From Ceratotherium simum simum (lineage: Eukaryota > Chordata > Mammalia > Perissodactyla > Rhinocerotidae), in contig NW_004454170.1 of the NCBI RefSeq assembly GCF_000283155.1, positions 12,721,217-12,785,216 on the forward strand: a stretch of 64,000 nt of DNA. The letters are read 5' to 3'. The translations under genes and the position numbers were made by a program. Of the stretch, positions 34,825-46,172 are shown one piece after another. Position 1 is the stretch's first letter, and the number at the start of each line of letters is the position of its first letter. A model generated the notes under the pieces. That model worked only from the letters and a program-made list of their open reading frames with translations, was not told where the DNA came from and did not search any database.

Positions 34825-37800
34825 CTGTGGAAAGAAAACAAAACAATTGAAGGCTCTCAGGTGTCAAGACTGACAGTTAAATTTACAATAAGGAAGTAAT
34901 CTCAGCAAAACCCCAGAGTGAGGTCTACTAGATTTACTAGTGCAAATTTAGATCAATTTAGTAAATCTAAATTTATTGCATTTATTATTTTCAAATTTCT
35001 CATTGGAAAACAAAATTTCCCAAGACATGAAAAATTAGTTTAAAATTTATTCTTTCATGATTTAAAGTGGAGAATTTTTACTTATCTTAATTCTGACAAG
35101 AAGAATAACTTGATTATAAGACGCTCCTTGTTATATCAAAAGAGTATATTTTTCTTCAATTAAATATAAGTAGTGTTTATGAAGGTATGTGCAGGGTAAT
35201 ACCAAAACCTACGGGGGCGGGGGCTACAGAACAGTTTCATCAAAATGAATGAAAGCTACTAATAGAAGTTATTTTTTGATTTTCAATAATACTGAAAATC
35301 ACCTGTTGAAATGTGCCATTTGGTGTCGAGAATTTGTGCTTCCTCAGGCCATATTAAGGGGGTAGTTATAAAAACTAAAATAAAACCCATAAATCCTTAA
35401 AAAAAAAAAAGACAGGGGTAAGATCTAGCATAATAACTAGTTGTCTTTTTTCAAGTAAAAAGTACCTAAACTATGAAGTACTCAGACCATTCTTATAATC
35501 ATCATTTGTAGAAAAATCAAACTTTCTTTGGATGCTTACATGAAACTGCTTTCTGTCTAGTAATTTTTTTCCTTATATTAGTCAATAGAATTTTTTTTTT
35601 AATTTAAAAAACTGACTCTAAATTTATAATTTTCAGTGATAGAATCATTTTGGGGGTCTAAACTCAGAGAGATATAGGTGTTACATTTTGTTTCCCCATA
35701 TTACTTTGCATACATTTATTATACCTACATAAATGTCATGTCCATGAATAATCAAGAGCACATAATGGAAGGGTTAATAAATGCTTGAGTCAGTAGATTG
35801 ACTTTTTAAAAATTTTTAGATTTATTTAATTTTACTGGTATGATTACACATGTAAAATTCAATAAAAGAAAGTGTTCACTGGCTAATATTATTATTCATT
35901 CCATTTCATGACTATTACAGAAAGTAATTTTGTTGCATAGAGGAGAGGGGATGCTAAGAAATGATCCACTCCAGGGGTCATATACATTAGGTGTGTTTCT
36001 GGTCCTACGTGTATTTTGGCAGGACAAAATTTTCTTTCCTTATGCATTTTTTTTTTTTTTTGGTCACATTTGATACTCTCATTTAAGAAGAGAGTTCACC
36101 AAAATATTGTCTTCTTTATAAGGAAGTTTTCATGATACGAATAGCTAAATATTCTGAATTTATTTTCCATCACTAGAGTATAATGTATAGCTTCATCTGT
36201 TCAGAAGCATAGATTGTTCACATTCAAAACTCCTAGAGAACGTAGAGAATTTCATTTAGAGTTAACTGATTGTGATCCTGTTTACCTAAAAGTCTTTCTT
36301 TAGAAGGAAGAAAAAGAAACAACAACTACGTTTGAACACCCATTTAAGAGGTAAATTTTAGTCAGCCAGTGGATGAAAGAGTCACCAGGAGTCCTCAGAT
36401 TTCCCTCAGTCCCCTCCCTGGTCTCATTTCTGGGAACCCTTCCCCAATCTGAGGTGACACGCATCCTGCTGACTGGCGGTTCTCAGGTACACAATATTCC
36501 CCTTAAGTCTGACACGTAGAACAAGTGAATAAGCTACCAAACCACTGGTCTCAACGGGGACGTCTCCACAACAAAGAATATTCTCAACACTATTTAGTAT
36601 AAACATTCTCCTTTTCCTTGGCCTTCAGCCATCGTCTCACCCACCTTCAGACGTGTTGTTTCAGTCCTATTCTCTTCCTGCCTTAGGAGGAAAAAATAAC
36701 AAACCCTAGGTTTATCTGGATTATTCAACAGAGGAGCACAGGGAAGTGAGCCTCATAATATGTGGTACTTATGTTCTTCTTCTCTCTCTTTTTTTTTTTT
36801 TTTCTGAAGTCTTCACATAATTTAGAGAAGAGCTAATTATTTCCACAAAATTAAAGTTGAGAACAGGATATTCATCAGGGATGTGACGTTCATTAAAATA
36901 AATCAAGGCAGAGAATTTCAGCATTCTACACTTTGCCTTGCAGTTGCCCTAAAGAGAATGTGGCTCTGTAATTAAGGCCAGAGCAGGCTCACGAGTTCCA
37001 CCAACCTTGGCTGCTTGTTGACTAAGCGAGGCTCAGAGGACAGGAGCAAGTTCATGTACAAAATGCCTTTTTTTGTTTTTATTTATATTTTAAAATCTTT
37101 GGCTCTAGTGCAATCATAAGATCACTTCTCTTTTACTTATTAAGAACAACCCAAAAATGCAAATAATACTGTTGAAGAAAATATTAAGGACTGAGGAAAG
37201 TTACTAGAATTACTATAAATATCAAATAACAAAAATCAATTCTTGCAAAAGGAGTGATAATACTACTTTTAAACCAACTTGTAGAGTATTAATTAATGTT
37301 ACAATTGTATTCTTTTTTGCATCTAAAGCTTAATTAAATCAACTGCCATCATCTGGAACAGTTAAAGGCAGCTTGTCAAAAAAATTCTATAGTAAGTTTT
37401 TTACATGCAAGTAATCTTCAAATGAATTGATTGTTGAAAAAGTCATTTATGATACTCAGTCAACTCTGTCCTCAAATAGATGTGTTATACTTCACGGACA
37501 GAGAAGAGGTAGTAGGTAGTTAGTGTGCTGATAATCTACAGGACCTTCCTCTCCAGCCCCTGCTGGGCTGGCCCTAAATTCAGATTTAACATCCCACTGC
37601 TCTTTCCCACCATGATTCAACGGCCATAATGAAATTTCGCGTTGATTACAATATAGACGGCAAGGTATTTAGGAGATACTGAACGTCTGTTTTGTTTGCT
37701 TTAAGTTTGAAGTCAAAATATTCATCCAAGAAAACATATGTTCCTATGGCATTAGTCTTATAATGAATGAAAACCACTGGTCCCCAATTGAGTTTAAGTC

Positions 37801-38379
37801 TACTTTTTCAAGTTTTGTAAATATTATTTTTAATTTATTATGGACTAGAGTTAGATTTAAAGAAAATCATTAGTGTTAGTTTGCTACAGAAAATTCAAAA
37901 TATTTTTTCCTTCTTTTTGCTATGAATTAGCTATAAGAAGCTAACAGAATTCTAGTGAGTTAGTATTTAAGGGATAAATAAGCTGAAAAGTATGAATTCA
38001 TCTTTAATCATTATACTGTGTTCAACTGTTGATGAATCTAATCTTTAAAAAGCTACTTTATTTGATAAAAGAAGTATTCTCAAACACACGTAGTGTGTTT
38101 AGATGTATAATGACTAAAAAGGAATGGGGATGCCCTAGTAAAAATTATTCTTAAGAATCAATGGTTTTTATGAATTTCCCAACCTCCATGTCAGAATAGT
38201 CCTTAAGAAGTAATATACATATGATTTCTAGGAAATATTTAGGTTGATTCAACCAAATTATTGATAACTTTAGAACAATTATAATCTTTATTATGATTTA
38301 ATTTTCTCTATATGTACATGTTAATGAAATGTATCAATGTAGCACAATTATTCTTAATGTAAGCATGTTTTTACAATAC
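34825..38379 (-). other. PLA2G4A: PLA2G4A intron (3.6 kb)
   Basis: Donor GTATTG, acceptor CCACAG. It contains T-rich runs at about 36047-36061 and 36789-36802 and no repeat I could name with confidence. The rest looks like unique AT-rich intron with no gene. Confidence 0.8.
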
Positions 38380-38472
38380 CTAATTCTTCCTCCATTGTGG
38401 AACCTTTATTTTGTGAGCCAGAAACTCCTAAGACTCTGTTGAACAATATAGAAAAGGCACTGCCCCAGACAC
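38380..38472 (-). CDS. PLA2G4A: PLA2G4A coding exon (residues 391-422), probably exon 12
   Basis: This 93-bp exon encodes the first part of the cap region: VWGSAFSILFNRVLGVSG, then SQNKGSTMEEEL and the first base of Glu422. The acceptor ends TTTAG at 38473 after a T-rich tract. The donor GTATTG at 38379 has a T at +4 and a T at +5 and is the weakest-looking donor in the window. The SQNKG segment differs from the human SQSRG as remembered; it leads into the flexible acidic loop. The exon is a multiple of three, so skipping it would keep the reading frame, although no skipping can be shown from genomic sequence. Confidence 0.96.
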
Positions 38473-38558
38473 CTAAAGTAAAGCAAAAAAAAAGAGAATA
38501 ACTTAGAATGCACCAAGATTTAAAATGGTCAAACTAGTGGTAGATTTTGATCACTTAC
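38473..38558 (-). other. PLA2G4A: PLA2G4A short intron (86 bp)
   Basis: A minimal intron with a perfect GTAAGT donor and a T-rich tract before TTTAG. It separates the 138-bp and 93-bp exons and is by far the shortest intron in the window. Confidence 0.95.
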
Positions 38559-38696
38559 CCATTAAGAAATGCAAAGGGTTTTCTTCATATTTCTTCACAA
38601 CTGTTCCCATAAAAAATTTGCTTCCAAATAAGTCAGGAGCCATAAAAGTCCCATATTTAGCCATGCCAATCTCATATGGACTAAATTCAACCCAAT
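38559..38696 (-). CDS. PLA2G4A: PLA2G4A coding exon (residues 345-391), probably exon 11
   Basis: This 138-bp exon completes Asp345 and encodes WVEFSPYEIGMAKYG through FMGTVVKKYEENPLHFLM, ending with one base of Gly391. It covers the catalytic-domain core leading into the cap (lid) region, which in the human structure begins at roughly residue 370. The acceptor is CTTTCAG at 38697 and the donor is the strong GTAAGT at 38558. I see no difference from human as remembered. It is followed by an intron of only 86 bp. Confidence 0.97.
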
Positions 38697-39235
38697 CTGA
38701 AAGCATTTAAAAAAAAAATGCAATCCATTAATAGGAAAATACTACAGAGATGTGCACAGCTAAAGATCACTTCAACAATGCCATGATTATTCTCCTTTAT
38801 TTAAAATACGTTTAAAGAATTAACCAAATGCCTATTACGTATATGGCATTGTATAGAGGTTGGGGGGAGAAAAGCTTGTAGATGAATAAGATGAGAACAC
38901 AAAATGATCCCTTCTAATTTGCACAGATTGAATACCCTTTCGCATTTAAAAACTCAGACGTCCTTTATCAAGTCCATTTTAATTCTAAAGAATGGAAAAT
39001 TGAAAACTGCTGACTTAGAAGTAAAATTCAGGAAGGAGATAGAGGAATTAAATTCTTTCTGATAATGCAAGCACACTATGAAAATGGAACAAAGTGTTTT
39101 CTAACATTTGCCTTTTCTTCCTCTTTCCTCAATTTTGCTTATTAACCATTATTCCACCTCACAAGATTACCATGCAAAGTTTTATGCTGAATGTCTTAGG
39201 AAATACAGGGTAATAGAGTCAACAGAATAAACTTT

Positions 39236-39510
39236 CTAAGAGCAGAGGCTCTGGAACCAGAGCACTGGGTTCAAATCCCATTCTGCTGCTTACTAACTGT
39301 GCAACCTTGGGTAGATTACTTGTGTTCTCTGTCTCTTACTTCCCTAATCTAAGGGAACTAAGGAACGTGAAAAATTTACAGGGAACTGTAAAATGTGAAT
39401 AAAATCAGTGGATAGTCTGTAGAACAGTTGTGAAGATCTAATGAGTTATGAAATGTAAAGAGCTTAGAAGAGGGCTTAGTACATTTTAATTGCTCAATAA
39501 ATGGTAGGCA
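39236..39510 (+). repeat. MIR SINE relic, near full length
   Basis: AGAGGCTCTGGAACCAGAGC, GGGTTCAAATCCCATTCTGC, AACTGTGCAACCTTGGGTAG and GCTCAATAAATGGTAGGC appear in MIR order. Confidence 0.85.
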
Positions 39511-39589
39511 CTATTATATTTCACGTATTCCTATGGCTATAACCATGTCTAATAATTTGAGTTTTAATGGATCCAAAAAGAATTCCTGG

Positions 39590-40300
39590 TTTTTGGCTCC
39601 CATTTCCTACACTTGCCATTCTCTCAGTCTTCTCTTCTTGGTAAATTGTACTACTTTTTATATATTCATGCCATTACTCATACTTTAGGATTGTTCTTGA
39701 TTGTTCCCTTTCCCTTATATCTCACATACAAAGAATCAAGTTCTGTAGGCTGCATCGTCAGATATGGTTAGAAACTGGCTACTTATCCATTTGTCCACCA
39801 TAACCATACTGGTACAAACTGACATACTCTCTCCCCTGGATCTCCACAATACTCTCCTAAAATGTCTCTTCTCTATTCTCCTACTATCTTTTTGATAGTA
39901 GTAGCCAGAATGGATTTTTCAAAATATAAATCAAAGTACACTAATGCCAGCTAAAAACTTTCCAATGGCTTACCATTACATTGAAAATAAAAACATGGCC
40001 AACGAGGCTTCATGATGGTCTGGCTCACGCTGCCTGTTCTGACCACATGTCCTAACCAATCTCCTACCACATCTTGTCTTGCTTATTCTACCTCAGCCAC
40101 ACAAGCCTTCTTAATGTTCCTCAAAGAGGGCAAGCTCATTTCCACCTCAGCACCTCTTCTGCAATTATAAGGCTTGCTCCTTCTTAACTTTAGTTCAATG
40201 TCTTTGTTGACCATCCTCTATGAAGTCTCACCGCCATCCAACCCTGCCTGACTCATAACCCTCTGGCCTCCTTTTTATTTTTTCAGTTTTTCCTTTTCTG
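39590..40300 (+). repeat. L2 LINE relic
   Basis: The L2 3' region is recognised by AGCCAGAATGGATTTTTCAA, CCAATGGCTTACCATTACAT, GAGGCTTCATGATGGTCTGG, CAGCCACACAAGCCTTCTTA and TTCCTCAAAGAGGGCAAGCT in order. Confidence 0.85.
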
Positions 40301-40319
40301 AAATTATAACATGTCTAAC

Positions 40320-40625
40320 TGCTTATCCAACAAATTCGAAATCCAAATAACTCCAAAATCCACAAGGTTTTTTGCTATTCATTTGAGGGTAAAACCTGAC
40401 CTGAACTCATTTAGCAGAAAAACCAGTCTTGAAATGCTGTGAGGCTTAATCTTTATGTTCTCACTTAATGTGAACATTGATACATTCTATCGGAGAAATC
40501 ACTCTATTTGATTATAAGAACCCAATGGGGTATTACATATTATACAGTATAAATATTTTTTTAACTTTAAAATCTAAAATATTCTGAATTCCAAAACAGC
40601 TGACCCCAAAGTTTTGGAAAAGGAA
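40320..40625. repeat. Diverged DNA-transposon-like block
   Basis: The edges AATCCAAATAACTCCAAAAT and AATATTCTGAATTCCAAAAC, with GACCCCAAAGTTTTGGAAAA, resemble the ends of an old mammalian cut-and-paste element. Family uncertain. Confidence 0.35.
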
Positions 40626-41259
40626 TTGTGAATGTATATTTGTTTACTCAATGGTAGATCAGGACATTCTACTTTCATGAAGGAAGTTATGAAACCACAA
40701 TTGTGATGAGAACACATTATAATTCATTTCAAGTCAAAGGCAAATGGTACATATACTCTTCCTCAGAAAGTGGAGTATAATGATTTACATGGAGTTACTG
40801 AGACATGACTAGCAATGAATCAGAGGCTGTTAGGAAAATTTCTATATCACTACAAGTAATTTCCTATCTCTGAATTTCACACACCTACCTTGGGTAATCA
40901 AGCGTGATAATTTCCTGGTTCCTACTTTTGTGGTAATCTTGTCTTTATTAATGCTGTGGCTTGTGCACCCAGTAATTACACACATTCTCAAGAGGTAAGA
41001 TTTGCTCTCTAATCCTTACTGAAGAACTCACCATGGTAGTATTTGACTATTGTTCCTTTGCTGTTGACTCGTGCATTTCAGACTCAAACCTCTGTCCTGC
41101 ACCCTTATCTACTTAATTCCAACTTCCTGTTGCACGTTTATGCTTGGATATGCTGTCATCACACCCCACTATACTTGCCTGGAAAGGAACTCATAACATT
41201 TCCTCCCCATCTGGCTTACCTGTTTCTGTAAATCATGCTATCACAGCCCAGGAAAAAAA

Positions 41260-42050
41260 AAAAATTTCTTTTTAACTGAAACCACTCTTCTATGCAATCC
41301 AGCCATCACCAATCTCACCAGTAACCTTTAGGCTTCTCACAACCATCTTCTCCTCTCTTTCCTTATCAGTATCTCCCTAGTTCCAGTACCTTATTACAAA
41401 ATACAGTGATATGACTGCCTCCAGTTTCTTTCCTTGCCAATCTACCCACATGAATCACCAAAACACGTTTTTCAAAAACACTACTTAAATAATTTTCTTG
41501 CCCTACCCAAAAGCATTAAACATTTCCCATTATCATCACAACCGAATAAAAACAGTTCTGCCTGGAATTCAAATCTTTCTATGACTTGGCACTAATGGTT
41601 TTCCCAAATATACCACCTACTCTTCACCAGTTCATATCAAGGCTAGTTTTTTTTCACTGCTCCTCAAAACATACCTTTGGCTTCCTTTCTGAGCATTTTC
41701 TTATACTGTTTCACATAGAGATGACTTTCACCTCTGCTTGATAGATCTTTCCTAGCTCAACTCAAATTTGAGTTCCATCACCCTCACGAAGTCTCTTATG
41801 ACAATATACTAAACCTCTATGATATCTTGTACTTATGTCAGTTCTACACACTTTAATAGATAATAATATTCTATGTGTATGGCTCATTAATTTTTCATGT
41901 TTTATTTTTGTGTTGTTAAGGGGATTCTAACTTTCTTGAGGAAGAGTACTATATTTTCACTCCTATAGTGTTTGTCAAAGAACTTAACATGATATAGAGT
42001 CTATAAGTTGTGCTCAGTAAATGCAATTTACTGACCAATGGAAATTTTAA
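41260..42050 (+). repeat. L2/L3 (CR1-like) LINE relic
   Basis: Words such as GCATTAAACATTTCCCATTA, TCTATGACTTGGCACTAATG, GCTCCTCAAAACATACC and TTGTGCTCAGTAAATGCAAT follow the L2/L3 3'-region layout. Diverged. Confidence 0.55.
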
Positions 42051-43409
42051 AATGAAAGTTTTAAATCCTCTTAGCAATGCAGCGAAGTGGACGAGTCAAA
42101 AATATTTAACAGTTTAAACAACTAATGTTTATTTGTTTAAAATCTTCAAAAGGGAATAGTGTTTAAAACTATTCTAAGAGAGAAGAAAAACATTCTCTGA
42201 TATTGTTGAAGTAAAGTTGATAAAAATTCTGTAAGCTAAGATAATTTGGTTCTTTGACTTTTTAAAATATAATTTAGATACTATTTCAACTTTTTTCCTC
42301 TGGTATCCATTTTTATCTAAGAAAACTTTAAAGGAATAAAGTAGAGACATGTCTCCCTTCTTTTTTTTCCTCAATAACTGAAGCTGCTTGAGCCTTCACA
42401 ACATGCACCTTTGAATGTCTTATCTGGATACAAGATCCACGTAACTAATGTTTGATGGCTTTGTCCAACTCTGTTGGAAGAAACAGCTTGAAACTCCTTA
42501 ACATAGAAGTTAAACAATGAAGGTTAATGGTGCATCTCTCATCTCAGTAACAATATTGCAGTTAGACAGATGGCACAAATCAGACATATCCCCGTAGAAA
42601 GACTACTAACTGAACATAAAACAGATTTTTCTCACTCTAGATGAGTCTAAAATATTCACTCGCTGAAATATTATTTATTCTTTAATTATTTTAGTCAGAT
42701 TTTCTCTTGAGAATGGCGACTGACTAAAAGTTCAGAATAAAAAGAGGCGACTGTGAAAATGCCATAACAATTGTAACAATGGTCATAAAACTATTATATT
42801 TTTGTCTCTTTATCATATTCAGTCTTATGCAAATCTCATGTGATTGTCTTAATAGCTACATAAGATAAACTCGAAGTTTATTAATGTCCTTTTTTTTTTT
42901 TATAAAGAGGAAAATAAGAATCAGAGAGATTAAATGATCCACCCAAGGTATTTCAGCTTAGAAGTAAGACAAGGCTTTCCAATTAGTCTAGTGCTTGTTT
43001 AACCATATCATGATGCTTCTGGGGTAAAAGATGGCTTATTTGGCTATGCACAGATTTGACTACCATGCTGGTGGTATTTATCAAACCATTTCCAAACATT
43101 TCAAGACCTCACAAGACAAGAGCTATGAGAAAGCAAACACAAAACAAAAACAAAAACCAATTTCATCACGGCACTTACTTCTCTTCAATGATAAAATCTC
43201 AACTGTCCCTATGAATTCCATTACAGCCAAGGCATGGTTCCTTATTGCTACTGGGCACACCGTGGTTATCTTAGTCCCCTACCTATTCCCCCATCCAATA
43301 GTTAAATTTGCCTCTCATATACAAACCCTATTCATCTTTAAGATTCAGACCTCTGACTTTTCTCACACAGCTTTCATAGAGCACTTTAAATTGTTAAGAT
43401 TTACTGAAA

Positions 43410-43560
43410 CTTAATTTGGGCCAGCCACTCTTTTAAGTACTTTACATACTTCATCTCATTCATTTAGCAAAACACTATGAGGAGAGTCTCATCCTCATTT
43501 AACAGATGAGGAAACTGAGGCTGAAAGATGTCATGTAATTTGGTCAAGGGAACAGTGCAT
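43410..43560 (-). repeat. MIR SINE relic
   Basis: Reversed MIR: CCTCATTTAACAGATGAGGA and AACTGAGGCTGAAAGATGTC are diagnostic. Confidence 0.75.
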
Positions 43561-43754
43561 AGCAACATTCTGTTCTTTTTTGTGCCTTAACTTCTTTAAT
43601 AATTATTGTAGACTTCCCAACCAGATGATAAGATCTTATAGAACAGAGGCTATGCTGTGGGGAAGGAGGGGAGTTTGCACTTAGTGTCTGGCATACTACA
43701 TTCTACATGGTCAGTAATCAGAGAAGTCGATAATTTTACATAAAGGACAAAGGA

Positions 43755-43960
43755 TTTTTCAAGACCAATTCTCAGCTCTGCTACTTACTTTCTATGTGGC
43801 AATGTGCAAATCACTTAATCTTTCTCAGGTTTTGTTTTTTTTTCTGTGAAGCAGAGCTAAAAATACCTTCCTCCCTGGGTCATAGTAAAAATTGAATAAG
43901 ATAACAAACATGATAAGTGCTTTCTGAACCATAAGCATGATAAACATTTTAGTCAATGTA
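43755..43960 (+). repeat. MIR SINE relic
   Basis: TCTCAGCTCTGCTACTTACT, AATGTGCAAATCACTTAATC and CTGGGTCATAGTAAAAATTG are in MIR order. Confidence 0.7.
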
Positions 43961-44818
43961 ATTGAAAAACACTTGAATGAATGAATTCCAGGTACACTGC
44001 TTTTTATAAAGTATTCAAAATTCTTACCTGAGAGTAGTCAGTTGAGGAAAAAAGTGAGACTCGGTAAAATTGCAAAAAGATTCTGGATATAAATCTGTTA
44101 ATTACATGCTACTCACAATGATTTTTTTAAGCTCATAATGTGACTGATGTCACTGAGACACTTTCCCTAAAAAATATAATGAACCCCACCAGCTACAGAC
44201 ATAAATGCTACCACACTGCAGATTAGGATTGGTGGAGGCCCCCAGAAGTATGACGTCACATAATTTTAGAGCACCTAATGAGAAGCGAAGCTACAGAAGA
44301 AACAAATGTTTATATCTGAGATTTAACAAAATGAGACATTTAGTTCACCAGCTGCCACAAGTATAGCCTAGTACTTTTTAGGTACTGAATTATAAAAATT
44401 AGAATAGTGCTTTGAATGATAAATATATTATATTACCCAATGCAATGAAAATATAAGCAGCAAGCAAAAGTATATGCATTGCCTAAAAGCAGTAGGCATA
44501 CTATTTTTGCTAAAAGTCTTTGAGAAATGAGTAATTAAAATTGTTATTGATTATATTCATGGTTTATTTTTTATAGTTGATTTTTTATTTCACTAATTTA
44601 AATGAAGATACATTAGTAACTAGTTTCATGGAATATTCTCTACAACCAGAACATCATCTAGGTTAATATTTTCTTATATTTTCAAATGTTTTTATGTTAC
44701 AGAAAAAAATTTATTAAAATAAGCAACTGAAATTGCTTATGATCTTATTCCAAAGAAAATCATTAGAAACCACAGTTCAAAGGCTTCAGGAAATGTTCTG
44801 AAAGAGGAAATTACAAAC

Positions 44819-44933
44819 CTGCAAACATCAGCTCTGAAACATCGGGTTTGACATGGAGACAGGTGAAAAGAGGTAATGGGCATTGTGCAGTATTGACTTT
44901 TTCCCTCAAACTACTCAAGGTAGCGTTCATTCT
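44819..44933 (-). CDS. PLA2G4A: PLA2G4A coding exon (residues 307-345), probably exon 10
   Basis: This catalytic-domain exon is 115 bp, encoding RMNATLSSLREKVNTAQ through VSELMFA plus the first base of Asp345. The acceptor ends AACAG at 44934. The donor is GTTTGT at 44818, which lacks the usual purine at +3 and A at +4 and is therefore weaker than most donors here. Two conservative differences from human as remembered are Thr to Ala in RMNAT and Lys to Arg in SLREK. It is separated from the preceding exon by about 1.0 kb, a short spacing for this gene. Confidence 0.97.
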
Positions 44934-45354
44934 CTGTTCACAGAAGAAAGAAAGAAATGATTTTAAATGCACAAACAGATACAGACAGAACACTATTAAA
45001 AATAGTACTTCCAATCAAGACACTTAAAACTTTTGTAATAAAAATAAGCCGTTACTTCTAAAAATCTCTGGTTCCTGAATAAACAACAAAAAGTAAACTT
45101 TATGGAAGGAATTATCTTCATTCTAAAAACAACCATCACTCTAGGGACTATGTCTACATTTGAACTGGAGAACAATTTGGCAGCTATGGAGCCCAGAAAG
45201 AATTTAGTCTCTGGATTCCCTGGCACAGACTCTACCTCCCCCGCTTTATCTTCAGATGAAATGTCACAATGTGGTCATGTGTCAAGTGGATTTGTTCCAT
45301 GTGATTCACTCCCTTTTCTGACTTTTTCCAGACAACCTCCATTCTTCCTCTACC

Positions 45355-45388
45355 ATTCAAATATTACTTGTATTCAAATATTACTTGT
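45355..45388. repeat. 17-bp tandem duplication
   Basis: ATTCAAATATTACTTGT occurs twice head to tail, followed by a third partial ATTCA. Confidence 0.95.
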
Positions 45389-45663
45389 ATTCACCTCCTT
45401 ATCTAAAAAGATCACCATTTGGGGAGAATGGGTGGTTAAGGGTTAAAACGTGCATTTTTCCAAAAAAAAGGAATGCAAAAGTACTTCCCTACACATCAAA
45501 ATTGATATACAGTTAGAATGAATTAGTAAGCACTAGGTTGAAACGTAGAAGAGTTACGTCTGGCAGGGAGTATGTGCTCAGTATACATTGCTGATAGGGT
45601 AAGTTGAGTCAAGTGATTTTTACAAAATATACCATATTTTGTTTCCTTTAAAATATTATGGTA

Positions 45664-45847
45664 GGGCCGGCCCCGTGGCTTAGCCGTTAAGTGCACGCTC
45701 TCCACTACTGGCGGCCCGGGGTTCGGATCCCGGGTGCGCACTGACGCACCGCTTCTCCGGCCATGCTGAGGCCGCGTCCCACATACAGCAACTAGAAGGA
45801 TGTGCAACTATGACATACAACTATCTACTGGGGCTTTGGGGGAAAAA

Positions 45848-45882
<35 letters not shown>

Positions 45883-45886
45883 AATC
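45664..45886 (+). mobile_element. ERE-type tRNA-derived SINE, young copy
   Basis: It begins GGGCCGGCCCCGTGGCTTAG, with A box TGGCTTAGCCGTTAAG and B box GGTTCGGATCCC. The body ends CTACTGGGGCTTTGGGGG and it has a long (AAAT)n tail. The target duplication AAAATATTATG is at 45650-45660 and 45887-45897. It is antisense to PLA2G4A. The regular, uneroded tail suggests recent insertion. Confidence 0.96.
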
Positions 45887-45949
45887 AAAATATTATGATA
45901 TACATGGTCTATGTGTATTAAAAGGATTGTAGATTGAGCCATAGCTTAC

Positions 45950-46172
45950 ATTGTGAATTAGTGTTTCTCCTATTAACATGCCAAAGATATCAGTAAAGGT
46001 GACAGGCTGTCCAGAGCTTTTCTTCTTCCATAAAGACTCAACATATCTTTTAATTTTCTGTGGTGTGAGAAGTAAAAGGGGGTTGTAGCTAACATTTTTC
46101 ATTAGCTCTTCATTAATCTCCTCTGGCCCTTTCTCTGGAAAATCAGGGTGGGAATATAAGGTTGACATGTAC
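45950..46172 (-). CDS. PLA2G4A: PLA2G4A coding exon (residues 232-306), probably exon 9
   Basis: This is catalytic-domain sequence directly after the active-site serine. It is 223 bp, completes Trp232 with its first base and then encodes 74 residues from YMSTLYSHPDF to GETLIHN. The acceptor is TTTCCAG at 46173 and the donor GTAAGC at 45949. Compared with human as I recall it, the visible changes are His to Tyr in NVSYNP and Val to Ile in PQKIKRY. An ERE SINE lies in antisense orientation only about 50 nt beyond the donor. The exon is well supported by uninterrupted frame and matching phases on both sides. Confidence 0.98.

Larger units (their letters stand above)
38697..44818 (-). other. PLA2G4A: PLA2G4A intron (6.1 kb)
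   Basis: Donor GTTTGT, acceptor CTTTCAG. It holds MIR (39236-39510), L2 (39590-40300), a DNA-transposon-like block (40320-40625), L2/L3-like DNA (41260-42050), and two MIRs (43410-43560, 43755-43960). The interval 42050-43400 and 43960-44800 show nothing I can assign. Confidence 0.85.
44934..45949 (-). other. PLA2G4A: PLA2G4A intron (1.0 kb)
   Basis: Donor GTAAGC, acceptor AACAG. It contains an ERE (45664-45886) close to the donor and a 17-bp tandem duplication (45355-45388). Confidence 0.9.

Noticed and set aside
43031..43414. 127-codon plus-strand open frame
   Set aside because: No recognisable similarity; no splice or promoter support; antisense in an intron.
45664..45740. tRNA-like A and B boxes
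   Set aside because: These are the promoter remnants of a tRNA-derived SINE; no cloverleaf-capable tRNA gene is present. The same applies to the other four EREs.
45847..45886. Array of short AAAT repeats that might suggest a CRISPR-like or satellite array
   Set aside because: It is the simple-sequence tail of the ERE; there are no spacers.
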